A stretch of 64,000 nucleotides of DNA from Lentzea sp. NBRC 105346 (GTDB lineage Bacteria; Actinomycetota; Actinomycetes; Mycobacteriales; Pseudonocardiaceae), in assembly GCF_030269605.1 (NCBI RefSeq), contig NZ_BSTQ01000021.1:62001-126000 (forward strand), written 5' to 3'. Shown one piece after another: positions 50,682-59,625 of the stretch. The first letter of the stretch is position 1; each line of letters starts with the position of its first letter. The translations under genes were made by a program, and so were the position numbers. The notes under the pieces are model-generated. The model saw only the letters and a program-made list of their open reading frames with translations, had not been told where the DNA came from and did not search any database.

Positions 50682-52604
50682 TCACAAGAGTTCGGCGTCC
50701 TGTTCGACGCACAACAAAGCGGGTCCTTCGGTGGCGAAGAGCTCGGTCATCGCCTCGTCGAGCTGGTCGCGCCGGTCGACGTGGATGCCGGTCGCGCCGC
50801 AGATCCGGGCGTAGGCCGCCCAGTCGGGGTTGTGCAGTGACGTGTGCCAGACCGGGTAGTCCTCGGCCAGCTGCTCCTTGCTGATCTTGCCGAGGCTGTT
50901 GTTGTTCAACAGCACGTGCTTGATTCCGATCCCGTACTTCACCGCCGTGGTCAGCTCGGCGGCGTACTGGCCGAACCCGCCGTCTCCCGTCACGGCGACG
51001 ATCGGGCGGCCGGGCGCGGCGGCCCACGCGCCGATCGCGGCCGGGTAGCCGAAGCCGATCGACCCGAGGTAGCCGGACATGAGCACCGGCTGGCCCTTGG
51101 ACTCCAGGTAGCGGCCGAGCGAGTACGCGTGGTTGCCGACGTCCACGGTCACGACCGCGTCCGCGCTCAGGTGCTGTGACAGCGCGGCGAACACCGCCGC
51201 CGCGGGCACGCCACGTCCGCGGTCGTCGGCGGCGCGCCGGGCCTTCTCGTGCCGCCAGATGTCCCACCGGGCGGCCACGTCGGGCCGCTGGTCGGTCGAC
51301 TTCACCTCGTCCAGCACGTCCAGCAGGGCGGTCAGGGTCAGCGCCGCGTCGCCCAGCACGTCCGCGGTGACCGCGTCGAAGCGGCCGATCGCGGTGTGGT
51401 CGTCGTCGATCTGCACGATCGGCTTGTACGGCGCGATGCCCGTGTGGTTGGCGAACGAGGCGCCGACCACGACGAGCAGGTCGGACTCGTTCATCAGCCA
51501 GCTCGCCACCGGCGTGCCGCTGCGGCCGAGCACACCGCCGGCCAGCGGGTGCGAGTCGGCGACGAGGCCCTTGGCCTTGAACGTGGTCAGCACGGGCGCG
51601 TTCAGCCGTTCCGCGAGCATCCGCACCTCCGTGCGGGCCGCCCACGCCCCGTGCCCGGCGATGAACACCGGCCGGCGAGCGTCACGGATGAGCGCCGCGG
51701 CCCTGGACAACGCCGCGTCGTCCGGCCGCGTCCGGCGGTCCGACAGCCGGCCGTCCGGCGTGGCGGCACGGGCGTCGGACGGCAGCACCTGCACCTCGTC
51801 CGGCAGCACCAGGTGCGCGACACCGCGTCCGTCGATCGCGCGCTTCACCGCCAGTGCGGCCAGCTCCGCGTGATCGCTTCCACTGTGGACGGTCGTGGTG
51901 GACACCGAGACGTCCTTGAAGACCGCGGACAGGTCGACGTCCTGGAACGCGCCACGCCCGAGCACCTTGGACGGCACCTGCCCGGAGATCGCCACGACGG
52001 GCGCCTGGTCGAGCTTGGCGTCGTAGAGACCCGTGAGCAGGTTGGTCGACCCCGGTCCGGCGATCGCGAAGCACGCGGCGGGCCGGCCGGTGAGCTTGCC
52101 GTACGCGCTGGCGGCGAACGCGGCGGCACCCTCGTGCCGGATTCCGACGTAGGTCAGCTCGCCGCGGGCCTCCGCTCGTCGCAGCGCCTCGGCGAACCCG
52201 AGGTTCGAGTGGCCGACCATGCCGAACACGTGCGTCACGCCGTGCGCGACGAGCGTCTCGACCATGACGTCCGCGACGCTGCGCGGGCGCTTTTCCAACT
52301 CGGGCAGCTCGACGTACACACCGTCCGGGCGTTCCTCGACCGGGTACGACGTCACCCCGTCGGAGAAGCCCTCGGGCGGCTTGCCGGTCAACGGGTGGTA
52401 GTCGTACCCGTGCCAGGGACAGCGCAGCCAGCCCTTCTCGATCGCGCCCTCCCCGAGCGGGCCACCCTGGTGCGGGCACCGGTTCTCCAACGCCCCCAGC
52501 CCGGCGCCGCACCGCGACAACGCGACGGTGCGTCCGTCAACGACGACACTGCGCACCCGCCCGTCCGCGGGTACGTCGGCGGGATCGACCCGATGCCACG
52601 ACAT
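50682..52604 (-). CDS. Rieske-thiamine diphosphate enzyme fusion (pyruvate oxidase-like)
   Basis: A 640-residue two-part protein. Residues 1-100 are a Rieske [2Fe-2S] domain with CPHQGG and CPWHGYDYHPLTGKPPEG, both C-x-H and C-x-x-H pairs present. From about 110 the TPP fold begins: DVMVETLVAHGVTHVFGMVG, the catalytic Glu in GIRHEGAAAFAAS, GPGSTNLLTGLYDA and the TPP-Mg2+ site GDGGFGQYAAELTTAV then NNNSLGKI. The C-terminal half resembles pyruvate oxidase/acetolactate synthase enzymes; the acceptor may be the attached cluster. GAGGAGG precedes the ATG. Confidence 0.92.
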   Translation of the reverse strand: MSWHRVDPADVPADGRVRSVVVDGRTVALSRCGAGLGALENRCPHQGGPLGEGAIEKGWLRCPWHGYDYHPLTGKPPEGFSDGVTSYPVEERPDGVYVELPELEKRPRSVADVMVETLVAHGVTHVFGMVGHSNLGFAEALRRAEARGELTYVGIRHEGAAAFAASAYGKLTGRPAACFAIAGPGSTNLLTGLYDAKLDQAPVVAISGQVPSKVLGRGAFQDVDLSAVFKDVSVSTTTVHSGSDHAELAALAVKRAIDGRGVAHLVLPDEVQVLPSDARAATPDGRLSDRRTRPDDAALSRAAALIRDARRPVFIAGHGAWAARTEVRMLAERLNAPVLTTFKAKGLVADSHPLAGGVLGRSGTPVASWLMNESDLLVVVGASFANHTGIAPYKPIVQIDDDHTAIGRFDAVTADVLGDAALTLTALLDVLDEVKSTDQRPDVAARWDIWRHEKARRAADDRGRGVPAAAVFAALSQHLSADAVVTVDVGNHAYSLGRYLESKGQPVLMSGYLGSIGFGYPAAIGAWAAAPGRPIVAVTGDGGFGQYAAELTTAVKYGIGIKHVLLNNNSLGKISKEQLAEDYPVWHTSLHNPDWAAYARICGATGIHVDRRDQLDEAMTELFATEGPALLCVEQDAELL

Positions 52605-52679
52605 GTAACGCCTCCTCGGTCGGCGGACACTGAACACTCAGTTCCGCGAGAACCGACGGGCGTTACACGAGGAGACGAG

Positions 52680-53273
52680 ATGACTTTCGAGGCCACCCGC
52701 CGAGCACTGCACGGCGTCGCCGAACTGGTGCTCGCCGGACCCCAGTACGAGCGCAGCGGCACCATCCGGCTGCGCGTCACGCCGGGCGGCTTCGGCACCG
52801 TCGCCGAGCCGGACCTGCGCGTCGACGGCGACCAGCTGGTCACGGGCGGTCTGCGGCTGCCGTTGAAGGGCACGCCGGCCGAGCTCGCCGACGCCGCCGG
52901 GATCCGCGCCCGGCAGCTCACGGACGTCTACCACGACGGGTCGGGTTTCGCGCTCGACGAGACCCTGGAGATCGACGAGCAGTCGGCAAAGCGGATCGCC
53001 GACGCGTTCGCGCGCGGTGAGAAGGCGTTGCGCGAGTTCGCGCCGGACCAGACGCCGGTGCTGTGGCCGGAGCACTTCGACCTCGGCATCACCCTCGACG
53101 AGGTCAACTACGGCATCTCCCCCGGTGACGCCCACATCGCCGAGCCCTACGCATACGTCGGCCCGTGGACGCCGCGCACGGGCCCGTTCTGGAACGTGTC
53201 GTTCGGCGCCGCGCACCCGCTGTCGGAACTGGACTCGATCGCGGACTTCTTCCGCGAAGGCCGGTCGTCGTGA
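52680..53273 (+). CDS. Hypothetical protein, 197 residues
   Basis: A soluble protein starting MTFEATRRALHGVAELVLAG; the body carries ERSGTIRLRVTPGGFGTVAE and the late PVLWPEHFDLGITLDEVNYG, GPWTPRTGPFWNVSFGAAHP. The WPEHFDL and WN-x-SFGA features appear in conserved actinobacterial proteins, but no function is known to me. GGAGACGAG precedes the ATG at 52680. It overlaps the next gene (GTGA). Confidence 0.72.
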   Translation: MTFEATRRALHGVAELVLAGPQYERSGTIRLRVTPGGFGTVAEPDLRVDGDQLVTGGLRLPLKGTPAELADAAGIRARQLTDVYHDGSGFALDETLEIDEQSAKRIADAFARGEKALREFAPDQTPVLWPEHFDLGITLDEVNYGISPGDAHIAEPYAYVGPWTPRTGPFWNVSFGAAHPLSELDSIADFFREGRSS

Positions 53274-53614
53274 ACGCCGTCGACGAGTGGCTGGACGCCA
53301 AGGCGCATCCGCTCGACGCCACGATGCGGCGGGCCCGCGAGGTGATCCTGGGCGCCGACAGCCGGGTCACCGAGTCCATCAAGTGGCAGACGCCCACGTT
53401 CGCGTTCAAGGGCAACATCGCGAGCTTCAACCCGTCGAAGAACCTCGTGAGCATCATGTTCCACCGCGGCGCCGAGATCCCCGGTGACCATCCGCGACTG
53501 GAGGGTGACGGAAAGCTGGTCCGCACCATGCGTTTCCACGACCTCGCCGAGCTCGAGGCCGGCGAGGCCGACCTGGTCGCGGTCGTCAAGGCCTGGTGCG
53601 ACTGGAAGGCGTAA
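53270..53614 (+). CDS. DUF1801-family protein
   Basis: A 114-residue protein with the YdhG/DUF1801 layout: an N-terminal helix (EWLDAKAHPLDATMRRAREV), the strand pair ESIKWQTPTFAFKGNIASFN, SIMFHRGAEI and the RTMRFHDLAELEAGEADLVA end. These small (YdhG-like) proteins are cytoplasmic with unknown role. The GTG start overlaps the stop of the preceding gene (GTGA), so the two are coupled. Confidence 0.85.
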   Translation: MNAVDEWLDAKAHPLDATMRRAREVILGADSRVTESIKWQTPTFAFKGNIASFNPSKNLVSIMFHRGAEIPGDHPRLEGDGKLVRTMRFHDLAELEAGEADLVAVVKAWCDWKA

Positions 53615-53676
53615 CGCCCGCCGAGATCGCCTCGACGGACCTGAGTGGAGCGAAACCAACTCAGGGACGGTCCACC

Positions 53677-55248
53677 ATGCCTCGACAACATCGTGTCATG
53701 ACCATGTCGGCCGCGGGTTTACTCGTACTCGCGGTCAGCACACCCGCATCGGCGGTGGTCGCACCGCTCAGCCAGGCCAGCGGCGCCAGCGCGTTCGCCG
53801 TGAACTGCAACGGCGCTCCGCAAGGCGGCACCACCTTCCCGAACTCGGAGGTGGAGCCGTTCGTCGGCGTCAACCCCACCAACTCCCAGAACCTCATCGG
53901 CGTCTACCAGCAGGACCGCATCTCGACCGGCGGCGCCAACGGCCTCGGCACCAGCGTCTCCGCCAACGGTGGCGCCAGCTGGACGCAGCTCGGCGTCGGC
54001 GCCCTGCCGCGGTTCACCCGCTGTGCGGGCGCGGCGCCGGGCAGTGTCGGCGACTACGAGCGCGCCACCGACCCATGGATCACGTTCGGCGCGAACGGCC
54101 GCGCCTACCAGATGAGCCTGTCGTTCAACGACACCCGCGACCTCAAGAACGCGATGCTCGTGAGCAGGTCGAACGACGGCGGCCTCACCTGGGACACGCC
54201 CAAGGAACTGATCGTCGACACGGATCCGCACGTGTTCAACGACAAGAACTCGATGACCGCGGACCCGTTCAACGCGAGGAACGTCTACGGCGTCTGGGAC
54301 CGGCTGGTCTTCCCGAACGCTCGCGCGGGCGGGCAGTCGTTCCTGACCGCGGCGGCGTTCACCGGCCCGACGTACTTCACCCGGACCACGAACGGCGGCG
54401 CGTCGTGGGAGCCGGCGCGCAACATCTTCGACCCCGGCCAGAACGACCAGACCATCGGCAACCAGATCGCGGTGACCGGTCAGGGAGCGCTGGTCAACAT
54501 CATGACGGTGTTCCGCAACGACAACTCCGAGGGCCGCAAGGGCGGCACGGTGTCGGTGCTGCGGTCGACCGACAAGGGCGCGACCTGGAGCGGTGAGATC
54601 CCGGTCGGCCGCCTGGGCACGGTCGGCGTGCGGGATCCGCGCGACGGCGCGGACGTGCGCACCGGCGACATCATCCCGTCGATCGCCACCGACCCGCGGC
54701 CCGGCCACAACGAGGTCTACGCCGTCTGGCAGGACGCCCGGTGGAACGGCTTCCAGCGCGACCAGATCGCGTTCTCGAAGTCGGCCGACGGCGGCCTGAC
54801 GTGGTCGCCGGCGGTGCGGATCAACGCGGTCGGCACGACGCAGGCATTCACCGCGGCCATCGCGGTAGACGCCGCCGGCAACATCGCGGTCACGCACTAC
54901 GACTTCCGCAACGACACGACCGCCAGCACGTCGCTCGACACCGACGTGTGGGTGCTCCGGTCGAGCAACGGAGGCGCCTCGTGGAGCGAGGAGCGCGTGA
55001 CCCCGTCGTCGTTCGACATGCGCCAGGCACCGTTCGCCCGCGGCTTCTTCGTCGGTGACTACGAGGGTCTGGCCGCGACGGGTGAGACGTTCAAGCCGTT
55101 CTTCACGATGTCCAACCCTGCGACCGACACGTTCGGCACGACCGTCTCGGCACCGTTCCCGCCGCAGACGATCACGCCCGAAGCGTCGCCGCCGGGGCTG
55201 CCGAACTCGGCCTTCCCAGTGCAGCGCGGGAGGCCCTCACCGGCCTGA
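53677..55248 (+). CDS. Secreted BNR-repeat (sialidase-like) protein
   Basis: A 523-residue exported protein. Signal peptide SAAGLLVLAVSTPASA. The propeller has repeated Asp-box-like motifs: SANGGASWTQLG, RSNDGGLTWDTPKE, TTNGGASWEPAR, RSTDKGATWSGE, KSADGGLTWSPA and RSSNGGASWSEE, six in all, consistent with a six-bladed propeller. Conserved Arg-triad residues of true sialidases are not evident, so it could be a binding protein or another glycosidase. No cell-wall anchor. Confidence 0.85.
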   Translation: MPRQHRVMTMSAAGLLVLAVSTPASAVVAPLSQASGASAFAVNCNGAPQGGTTFPNSEVEPFVGVNPTNSQNLIGVYQQDRISTGGANGLGTSVSANGGASWTQLGVGALPRFTRCAGAAPGSVGDYERATDPWITFGANGRAYQMSLSFNDTRDLKNAMLVSRSNDGGLTWDTPKELIVDTDPHVFNDKNSMTADPFNARNVYGVWDRLVFPNARAGGQSFLTAAAFTGPTYFTRTTNGGASWEPARNIFDPGQNDQTIGNQIAVTGQGALVNIMTVFRNDNSEGRKGGTVSVLRSTDKGATWSGEIPVGRLGTVGVRDPRDGADVRTGDIIPSIATDPRPGHNEVYAVWQDARWNGFQRDQIAFSKSADGGLTWSPAVRINAVGTTQAFTAAIAVDAAGNIAVTHYDFRNDTTASTSLDTDVWVLRSSNGGASWSEERVTPSSFDMRQAPFARGFFVGDYEGLAATGETFKPFFTMSNPATDTFGTTVSAPFPPQTITPEASPPGLPNSAFPVQRGRPSPA

Positions 55249-55298
55249 CGTTTTCTCCGGTACGAGGCGCAGCCGCGTCCAGGACTAGCCTGTCGGCC

Positions 55299-55658
55299 GT
55301 GGGACTGTTCACGGTGGACGAAGCACGCGACGAGCTGGCCCGGCTGCGCCCGGTACTGGACGAGTTCATCAGCCTGCGAGCCGACGCGGCCGAGCTGGCC
55401 GCGGCACTGCAAGGCGGCGAGACCCAGCTGGGTGGCCTGCCCGAGTGGAAAGCCGCCCAGGCACGACTGGACGAGCTGATGGAGACGATCCAGGCAACCG
55501 GCGCCGAACTGAAGGGCTGGGCTCCGCTCCTCGTAGACTTCCCCGCCGAACTCGACGGCGTCCCGGTCCTCCTGTGCTGGCTGGAGGGCGACCCGGAACT
55601 GACCTGGTACCACCGCACGGACCTGGGCTTCCCCGGACGCCGCCGGATCCCGGCATGA
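55299..55658 (+). CDS. DUF2203-family protein
   Basis: A 119-residue protein. The helical N-terminus (FTVDEARDELARLRPVLDEF, then long helices) is followed by ELKGWAPLLVDFPAELDGVP and LLCWLEGDPELTWYHRTDLG, the family's best-conserved part. The GTG has TAGCCT seven bases upstream (leaderless). Its end overlaps the XRE-cupin gene (ATGA), so the two are co-transcribed, although no functional link is known. Confidence 0.88.
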   Translation: MGLFTVDEARDELARLRPVLDEFISLRADAAELAAALQGGETQLGGLPEWKAAQARLDELMETIQATGAELKGWAPLLVDFPAELDGVPVLLCWLEGDPELTWYHRTDLGFPGRRRIPA

Positions 55659-56200
55659 GCGCGGGCCGCATACTCGGAACCAACATCCGAGCGGTCCGCG
55701 AACAGCGCGGCCTGTCACTGTCCGAACTGGCCCGTCGCTCGAAGATCGCCAAAGGCACCCTCTCCCAGCTGGAGAACGGAACCGGCAACCCGACGATCGA
55801 AACCGTGTTCAGTTTGTCGAACGCCCTGGACGTGCCGGTCTCCGAACTCCTGACCGAACGAACGCCGCCGGACGTAGTGCTGATCCGCGCGCAGGACGTC
55901 GACGTGCTGTCCAGCAACGCCGTGGACCTGCGGCTGATGCGCAGGATGGACATCGGCACCACCGTCCTGGAGATGTACGAACAGCGCGTGCGCCCAGGCG
56001 CCACCCAGCACTCCGAAGGCCATCCAGGCAAGGAACATGTGCTGGTCACGTCCGGTCGGCTCAAGGTCGGCCCGCCGGACGCACCGTACGAACTCGGCCC
56101 CGGCGACTACGTCTGCTTCCCCGGTGACACCCCGCACATCTACGAGACCGTTGACGGTCCCGTCACCTCGGTGCTGGTGTTGGAGTACCCGAGGCACTAA
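55655..56200 (+). CDS. XRE-family regulator with cupin domain (probable hydroxyproline operon regulator)
   Basis: A 181-residue regulator. The HTH is IRAVREQRGLSLSELARRSK then IAKGTLSQLENGTGNPTIET; the cupin (about 110-180) shows EGHPGKEHVLVTSGRLKVGP, LGPGDYVCFPGDTPHIYE. This domain pair is typical of metabolite-sensing regulators (PuuR, CueR-like amine and proline regulators). It sits directly before the hydroxyproline genes, with a palindrome in the 40-base gap, so it most probably represses them until the substrate appears. Confidence 0.88.
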   Translation: MSAGRILGTNIRAVREQRGLSLSELARRSKIAKGTLSQLENGTGNPTIETVFSLSNALDVPVSELLTERTPPDVVLIRAQDVDVLSSNAVDLRLMRRMDIGTTVLEMYEQRVRPGATQHSEGHPGKEHVLVTSGRLKVGPPDAPYELGPGDYVCFPGDTPHIYETVDGPVTSVLVLEYPRH

Positions 56201-56209
56201 GGTCGCCTG

Positions 56210-56227
56210 CGTTCACTTTAATGAACG
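56210..56227 (+). promoter_or_regulatory. Candidate operator before the hydroxyproline genes
   Basis: CGTTCA-CTTTAA-TGAACG is an inverted repeat with six-base arms around an AT-rich centre, 13 bases before the first catabolic gene's start. It is a likely binding site for the XRE-cupin regulator encoded just upstream. Confidence 0.6.
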
Positions 56228-56240
56228 GCGGTGAGGCGAG

Positions 56241-57362
56241 ATGCACCCGGACGTCGTGGTCGTGGGAGCGGGCATCATCGGTGCCGCGTGCGCCGAGGCG
56301 CTCACCGCGCGCGGCCTCCGCGTCACCGTGCTCGACCGCGGGCCGGTCGCGTCCGGCACGAGCGCCGCCGGCGAGGGCAACGTGCTGGTGTCGGACAAGG
56401 AACCCGGACCCGAGCTCGACCTCGCGGTCGCCTCTCGCGAACGCTGGTCCGTCCTCGTGCACGAACTGCGCGAGGAGACCGGGCGAGACGTCGAATGGGA
56501 GGAGAAGGGCGGCCTGGTCGTCGCGACCACCCCGCGAGCTCGAGAACCGCTAGAAGAATTCGCCGACCGACAACGCCGAGCCGGCGTCGACGCCTGCGAG
56601 ATAACGCCCGAAGAGGCGCGCGAACTCGAACCGCATCTCAACCCCGAGCTCACCGCCGCGGTGCACTACCTCGACGACGCACAGCTGAACCCGGTCAAGG
56701 CGACGCTCGCCCTGCTCGAAGCCGCGAAACGCCGTGGCGGCACGGTACTGCCGCACACCGAAGTGTCCACAACAGACGGTCGAACCACCGTCACAAGCAA
56801 CGGCACGATCCAATCAACAGCGGTGATCAACGCGTGCGGCCCTTGGGCAGACCGGTTCGGCGTGAACGTCCGACCACGGCGAGGCGTCGTGCTGGTGACC
56901 GTGCCGATGCCGGACATGGTGCGACACAAGGTGTACGACGCGGACTACGTCGGCGCGGCAGCGAGTGACGACGCCGGCCTGCAGACCTCCGGCGTCGTCG
57001 AGTCCACCCAGGCGGGCACGATCCTCATCGGCTCCACCAGGCAACGGGTCGGCTTCGACGAACGGATCGAGCCGGCAACGCTGAAAGTGTTGGCACAGCA
57101 GGCGATCGCGTTGTTCCCCATGCTCAGTGCTGTGCCGGTGATGCGCGCATACTGCGGCTTCCGCCCGTACACACCGGACCACCTGCCGATCATCGGGCCC
57201 GATCCGCGCACCCCAGGTCTGTGGCACGCCACCGGCCACGAAGGCGCGGGCATCGGGCTGGCGGCGGCGACCGGGCGGCTGATCGCGGAGCTGATCACCG
57301 GCGAGAACCCGCACGTGGACCCGCACCCGTTCCGCGTGGACCGACCGGCGGTGCCGGCATGA
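56241..57362 (+). CDS. FAD-dependent D-amino acid (hydroxyproline) dehydrogenase subunit
   Basis: A 373-residue flavoenzyme of the DAO/glycine oxidase fold. FAD-binding VVVVGAGIIGAACAEALTAR; GTSAAGEGNVLVSDKEPGPE near the isoalloxazine; late GFRPYTPDHLPIIGPDPRTP and HATGHEGAGIGLAAATGRLI. It matches the alpha-type subunit of D-hydroxyproline dehydrogenase (LhpB-like) given the following 2Fe-2S and FAD/NAD-type subunits. It would convert cis-4-hydroxy-D-proline to a pyrroline. It overlaps the next gene (ATGA). Confidence 0.9.
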   Translation: MHPDVVVVGAGIIGAACAEALTARGLRVTVLDRGPVASGTSAAGEGNVLVSDKEPGPELDLAVASRERWSVLVHELREETGRDVEWEEKGGLVVATTPRAREPLEEFADRQRRAGVDACEITPEEARELEPHLNPELTAAVHYLDDAQLNPVKATLALLEAAKRRGGTVLPHTEVSTTDGRTTVTSNGTIQSTAVINACGPWADRFGVNVRPRRGVVLVTVPMPDMVRHKVYDADYVGAAASDDAGLQTSGVVESTQAGTILIGSTRQRVGFDERIEPATLKVLAQQAIALFPMLSAVPVMRAYCGFRPYTPDHLPIIGPDPRTPGLWHATGHEGAGIGLAAATGRLIAELITGENPHVDPHPFRVDRPAVPA

Positions 57363-57562
57363 AGGTCACCGTGGACGGCGAAGAGATCACGACGACACCC
57401 CGGACGATCAGCGCGCTCTTGCTCGAACGACAGCAGCACCACGGCCTGTTCTGCGGCATCGGGGTGTGCTTCGGTTGCCTGGTGGAGGTCAACGGCACAC
57501 CGGAAGTCCGTGCGTGCCAACGCGCTCTCGCCGAGGGCGACGACGTGCGGACGCACCGATGA
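57359..57562 (+). CDS. Small 2Fe-2S subunit of the hydroxyproline dehydrogenase
   Basis: A 67-residue ferredoxin-like protein with the four cysteines C-x4-C-x2-C...C: FCGIGVCFGCLVEVNG and VRACQRALAEG. This short form matches the small subunit (LhpF-like) of the hydroxyproline and octopine dehydrogenase-type complexes. ATGA overlaps on both sides bind it translationally to the two flavin subunits. Confidence 0.9.
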   Translation: MKVTVDGEEITTTPRTISALLLERQQHHGLFCGIGVCFGCLVEVNGTPEVRACQRALAEGDDVRTHR

Positions 57563-58758
57563 GGGTCGTCGTAGTGGGCGCGGGACCGGCGGGCATGGCG
57601 GCCGCACGGACCGCCGCGGACGCCGGCGCAGAGGTGGTCCTGGTCGACGCGGAACCCGCGGCCGGTGGGCAGTATCTGCGCGGCGCGGTCACGTTCACAC
57701 ATCCCGGCGTCACCCTGGAAACGAACGCCGAAGCCTGGACCGTCCATGGCAACACGCTGTTCCTCAAGGGATCCCGAACCATCACCTTCGTCGCGCTGGT
57801 GCTCGCGACCGGCGCGCACGACCGCGTCCTGCCGTTCCCCGGCTGGACCGAACCGGGTGTCGTCACGGCCGGCGCGGCGCAGGCGTTGGCGAAACAGGGC
57901 GTCGCGATCGGCAAACGGGTGATCGTCGCCGGCACCGGCCCGTTCCTCCTGCCGGTCGCGGACACGCTCATGAAACTGGGCGTGGACGTCATCGGTGTGT
58001 ACGAGGCGGGCAGCCCGCTCAGCTGGCTGCGCGAACCCCGAGCGCTCCTGGCCGGATGGCGCAAGATCGCCGAACTGTTCCGCTACCGCAAGGTGTTCCC
58101 GCGCTACCGCATCCGCACCGCGGTGGTAGCGAAGGACAAGAACGAGGTCACGGTCGCGCGCCTCGACCGGCACTGGCGGCCGCGCGTCACCCGCAAGATC
58201 ACCGTCGACGCGGTGTGCGTCGGCTTCGGGTTCCTGCCGCGCCACGACCTCGCTGCGCACTGCGACCTCGACAACGGCTTCGTCAAGGTGAACGAACGCC
58301 AGGCAACGTCGACAGAGAACATCTACGCGGCCGGGGAGATCACCGGCATCGGCGGCGCGGACCTGGCCGAGGCCGAGGGCATCGTCGCCGGGGCAGCCGC
58401 GGCGGGCCGCGAGCCGACGGAACAGGAACTCCGCCGCGTGCGCCGGGGACGAACGTTCGCCGCGGGCCTCGCCCGAGCACACGCGCCCCGCGACGGCTGG
58501 CGGACCTGGCTAGCCCCGGACACGACGATCTGCCGCTGCGAGCGCGTGCCGCTCGAAGCCCTGACGCAGGCCGACGGCATGCGGGCGTTGAAACTCAGCA
58601 GCCGCGTCGCCATGGGCCGCTGCCAGGGCCGGATGTGCGGCCACCTCGTGCAGGAGCTGACCGGCATTCCGTTCACCACCAAGCGAATCATCGCCACGCC
58701 CATCCCCCTGGGCGAACTCGCCGCACTGGAGGAGCCATGGAACGACTCGACGGCGTGA
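57559..58758 (+). CDS. FAD/NAD(P)-binding subunit of the hydroxyproline dehydrogenase
   Basis: A 399-residue flavoprotein. N-terminal VVVVGAGPAGMAAARTAADA and GGQYLRGAV, a second nucleotide site in VIVAGTGPFLLPVADTLMKL, and the FAD loop ENIYAAGEITGIGGADLAEA. The C-terminal ~85 residues include a Cys cluster, TTICRCERVPLEAL and GRCQGRMCGHLVQ, for a [2Fe-2S] site. This is the LhpE-like/beta subunit pattern. The final 22 bases overlap the DapA-like gene. Confidence 0.9.
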   Translation: MRVVVVGAGPAGMAAARTAADAGAEVVLVDAEPAAGGQYLRGAVTFTHPGVTLETNAEAWTVHGNTLFLKGSRTITFVALVLATGAHDRVLPFPGWTEPGVVTAGAAQALAKQGVAIGKRVIVAGTGPFLLPVADTLMKLGVDVIGVYEAGSPLSWLREPRALLAGWRKIAELFRYRKVFPRYRIRTAVVAKDKNEVTVARLDRHWRPRVTRKITVDAVCVGFGFLPRHDLAAHCDLDNGFVKVNERQATSTENIYAAGEITGIGGADLAEAEGIVAGAAAAGREPTEQELRRVRRGRTFAAGLARAHAPRDGWRTWLAPDTTICRCERVPLEALTQADGMRALKLSSRVAMGRCQGRMCGHLVQELTGIPFTTKRIIATPIPLGELAALEEPWNDSTA

Positions 58759-59624
58759 TCGTCGCGACCGCGCTGCCCTACGCGGAGGATCCGCGGGCAC
58801 CGGCCGGGCTGCGGCCCGACCTCGACCGGTACGCCGAGCACTGCCGGTGGCTCATCGAGAACGGGTGCCGCGGTGTCGGGCCGAACGGCTCGCTCGGCGA
58901 GTACTCCTCCCTCACCGACGCCGAACGCCGGGCGGTGGCGAAGATCGCGATCGAAGCGACCGAAGGCGTAGTCGTCGTGGGCGTGCACGGCGCGGGTGCG
59001 CACCAGGCGCGGCACTGGGCCGAACTCGCTGCGGAGGACGGCGCCGACGGCGTCCTTTGCTTGCCGCCGACGATGTATCGCGCAAGTAAAACTGAGATCG
59101 TGCACCACTTCCAGGAGGTGGCGAAGGCCGGACTGCCGATCATGGTCTACAACAACCCGATCGACACCAAGGTCGACCTCACCCCGGACCTGGTAGCGGA
59201 GCTCGCGGACATCGAACAGGTCGTCGCGGTCAAGGAGTTCTCCGGCGACGTACGGCGCGTGCTCGCGATCCGCGAGGCGGCACCTCGCCTCACCGTCGTC
59301 GCCGGCGCGGACGACGTCGTGCTGGAGAGCCTGCTGATGGGCGCGACCGGCTGGTTCGCCGGGTTCCCGAACGTCTTCCCTGCCGAGTGCGCACGGCTGT
59401 TCTCGTTGGCGTTCAAGGGGGACGTCGCCGAAGCGCGGAAGCTCTACGAACCGATGGTCGCGGCGTTCCGCTGGGACTCGCGCACCGAGTTCGTCCAGGC
59501 GATCAAGCACGGCATGGACTTCGTCGGCCGCTACGGCGGCCCGTGCCGACCGCCGCGCGGCCCGTTGTCCGCCGAACACCGAGCCCTGCTCGACGCCGAT
59601 CTCCGCAAGGCCACGGAGGTGTGA
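58737..59624 (+). CDS. DapA-family aldolase/deaminase (pyrroline-4-hydroxy-2-carboxylate deaminase type)
   Basis: A 295-residue TIM-barrel enzyme of the dihydrodipicolinate synthase family. GVGPNGSLGEYSSLTDAERR, catalytic Tyr in PIMVYNNPID and Schiff-base Lys in VVAVKEFSGDVRR. In hydroxyproline catabolism this family deaminates the pyrroline product to alpha-ketoglutarate semialdehyde (established for the pathway). Its place between the dehydrogenase and epimerase genes supports that role over lysine synthesis. It overlaps the preceding gene by 22 bases. Confidence 0.9.
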   Translation: MERLDGVIVATALPYAEDPRAPAGLRPDLDRYAEHCRWLIENGCRGVGPNGSLGEYSSLTDAERRAVAKIAIEATEGVVVVGVHGAGAHQARHWAELAAEDGADGVLCLPPTMYRASKTEIVHHFQEVAKAGLPIMVYNNPIDTKVDLTPDLVAELADIEQVVAVKEFSGDVRRVLAIREAAPRLTVVAGADDVVLESLLMGATGWFAGFPNVFPAECARLFSLAFKGDVAEARKLYEPMVAAFRWDSRTEFVQAIKHGMDFVGRYGGPCRPPRGPLSAEHRALLDADLRKATEV

Positions 59625-59625
59625 A

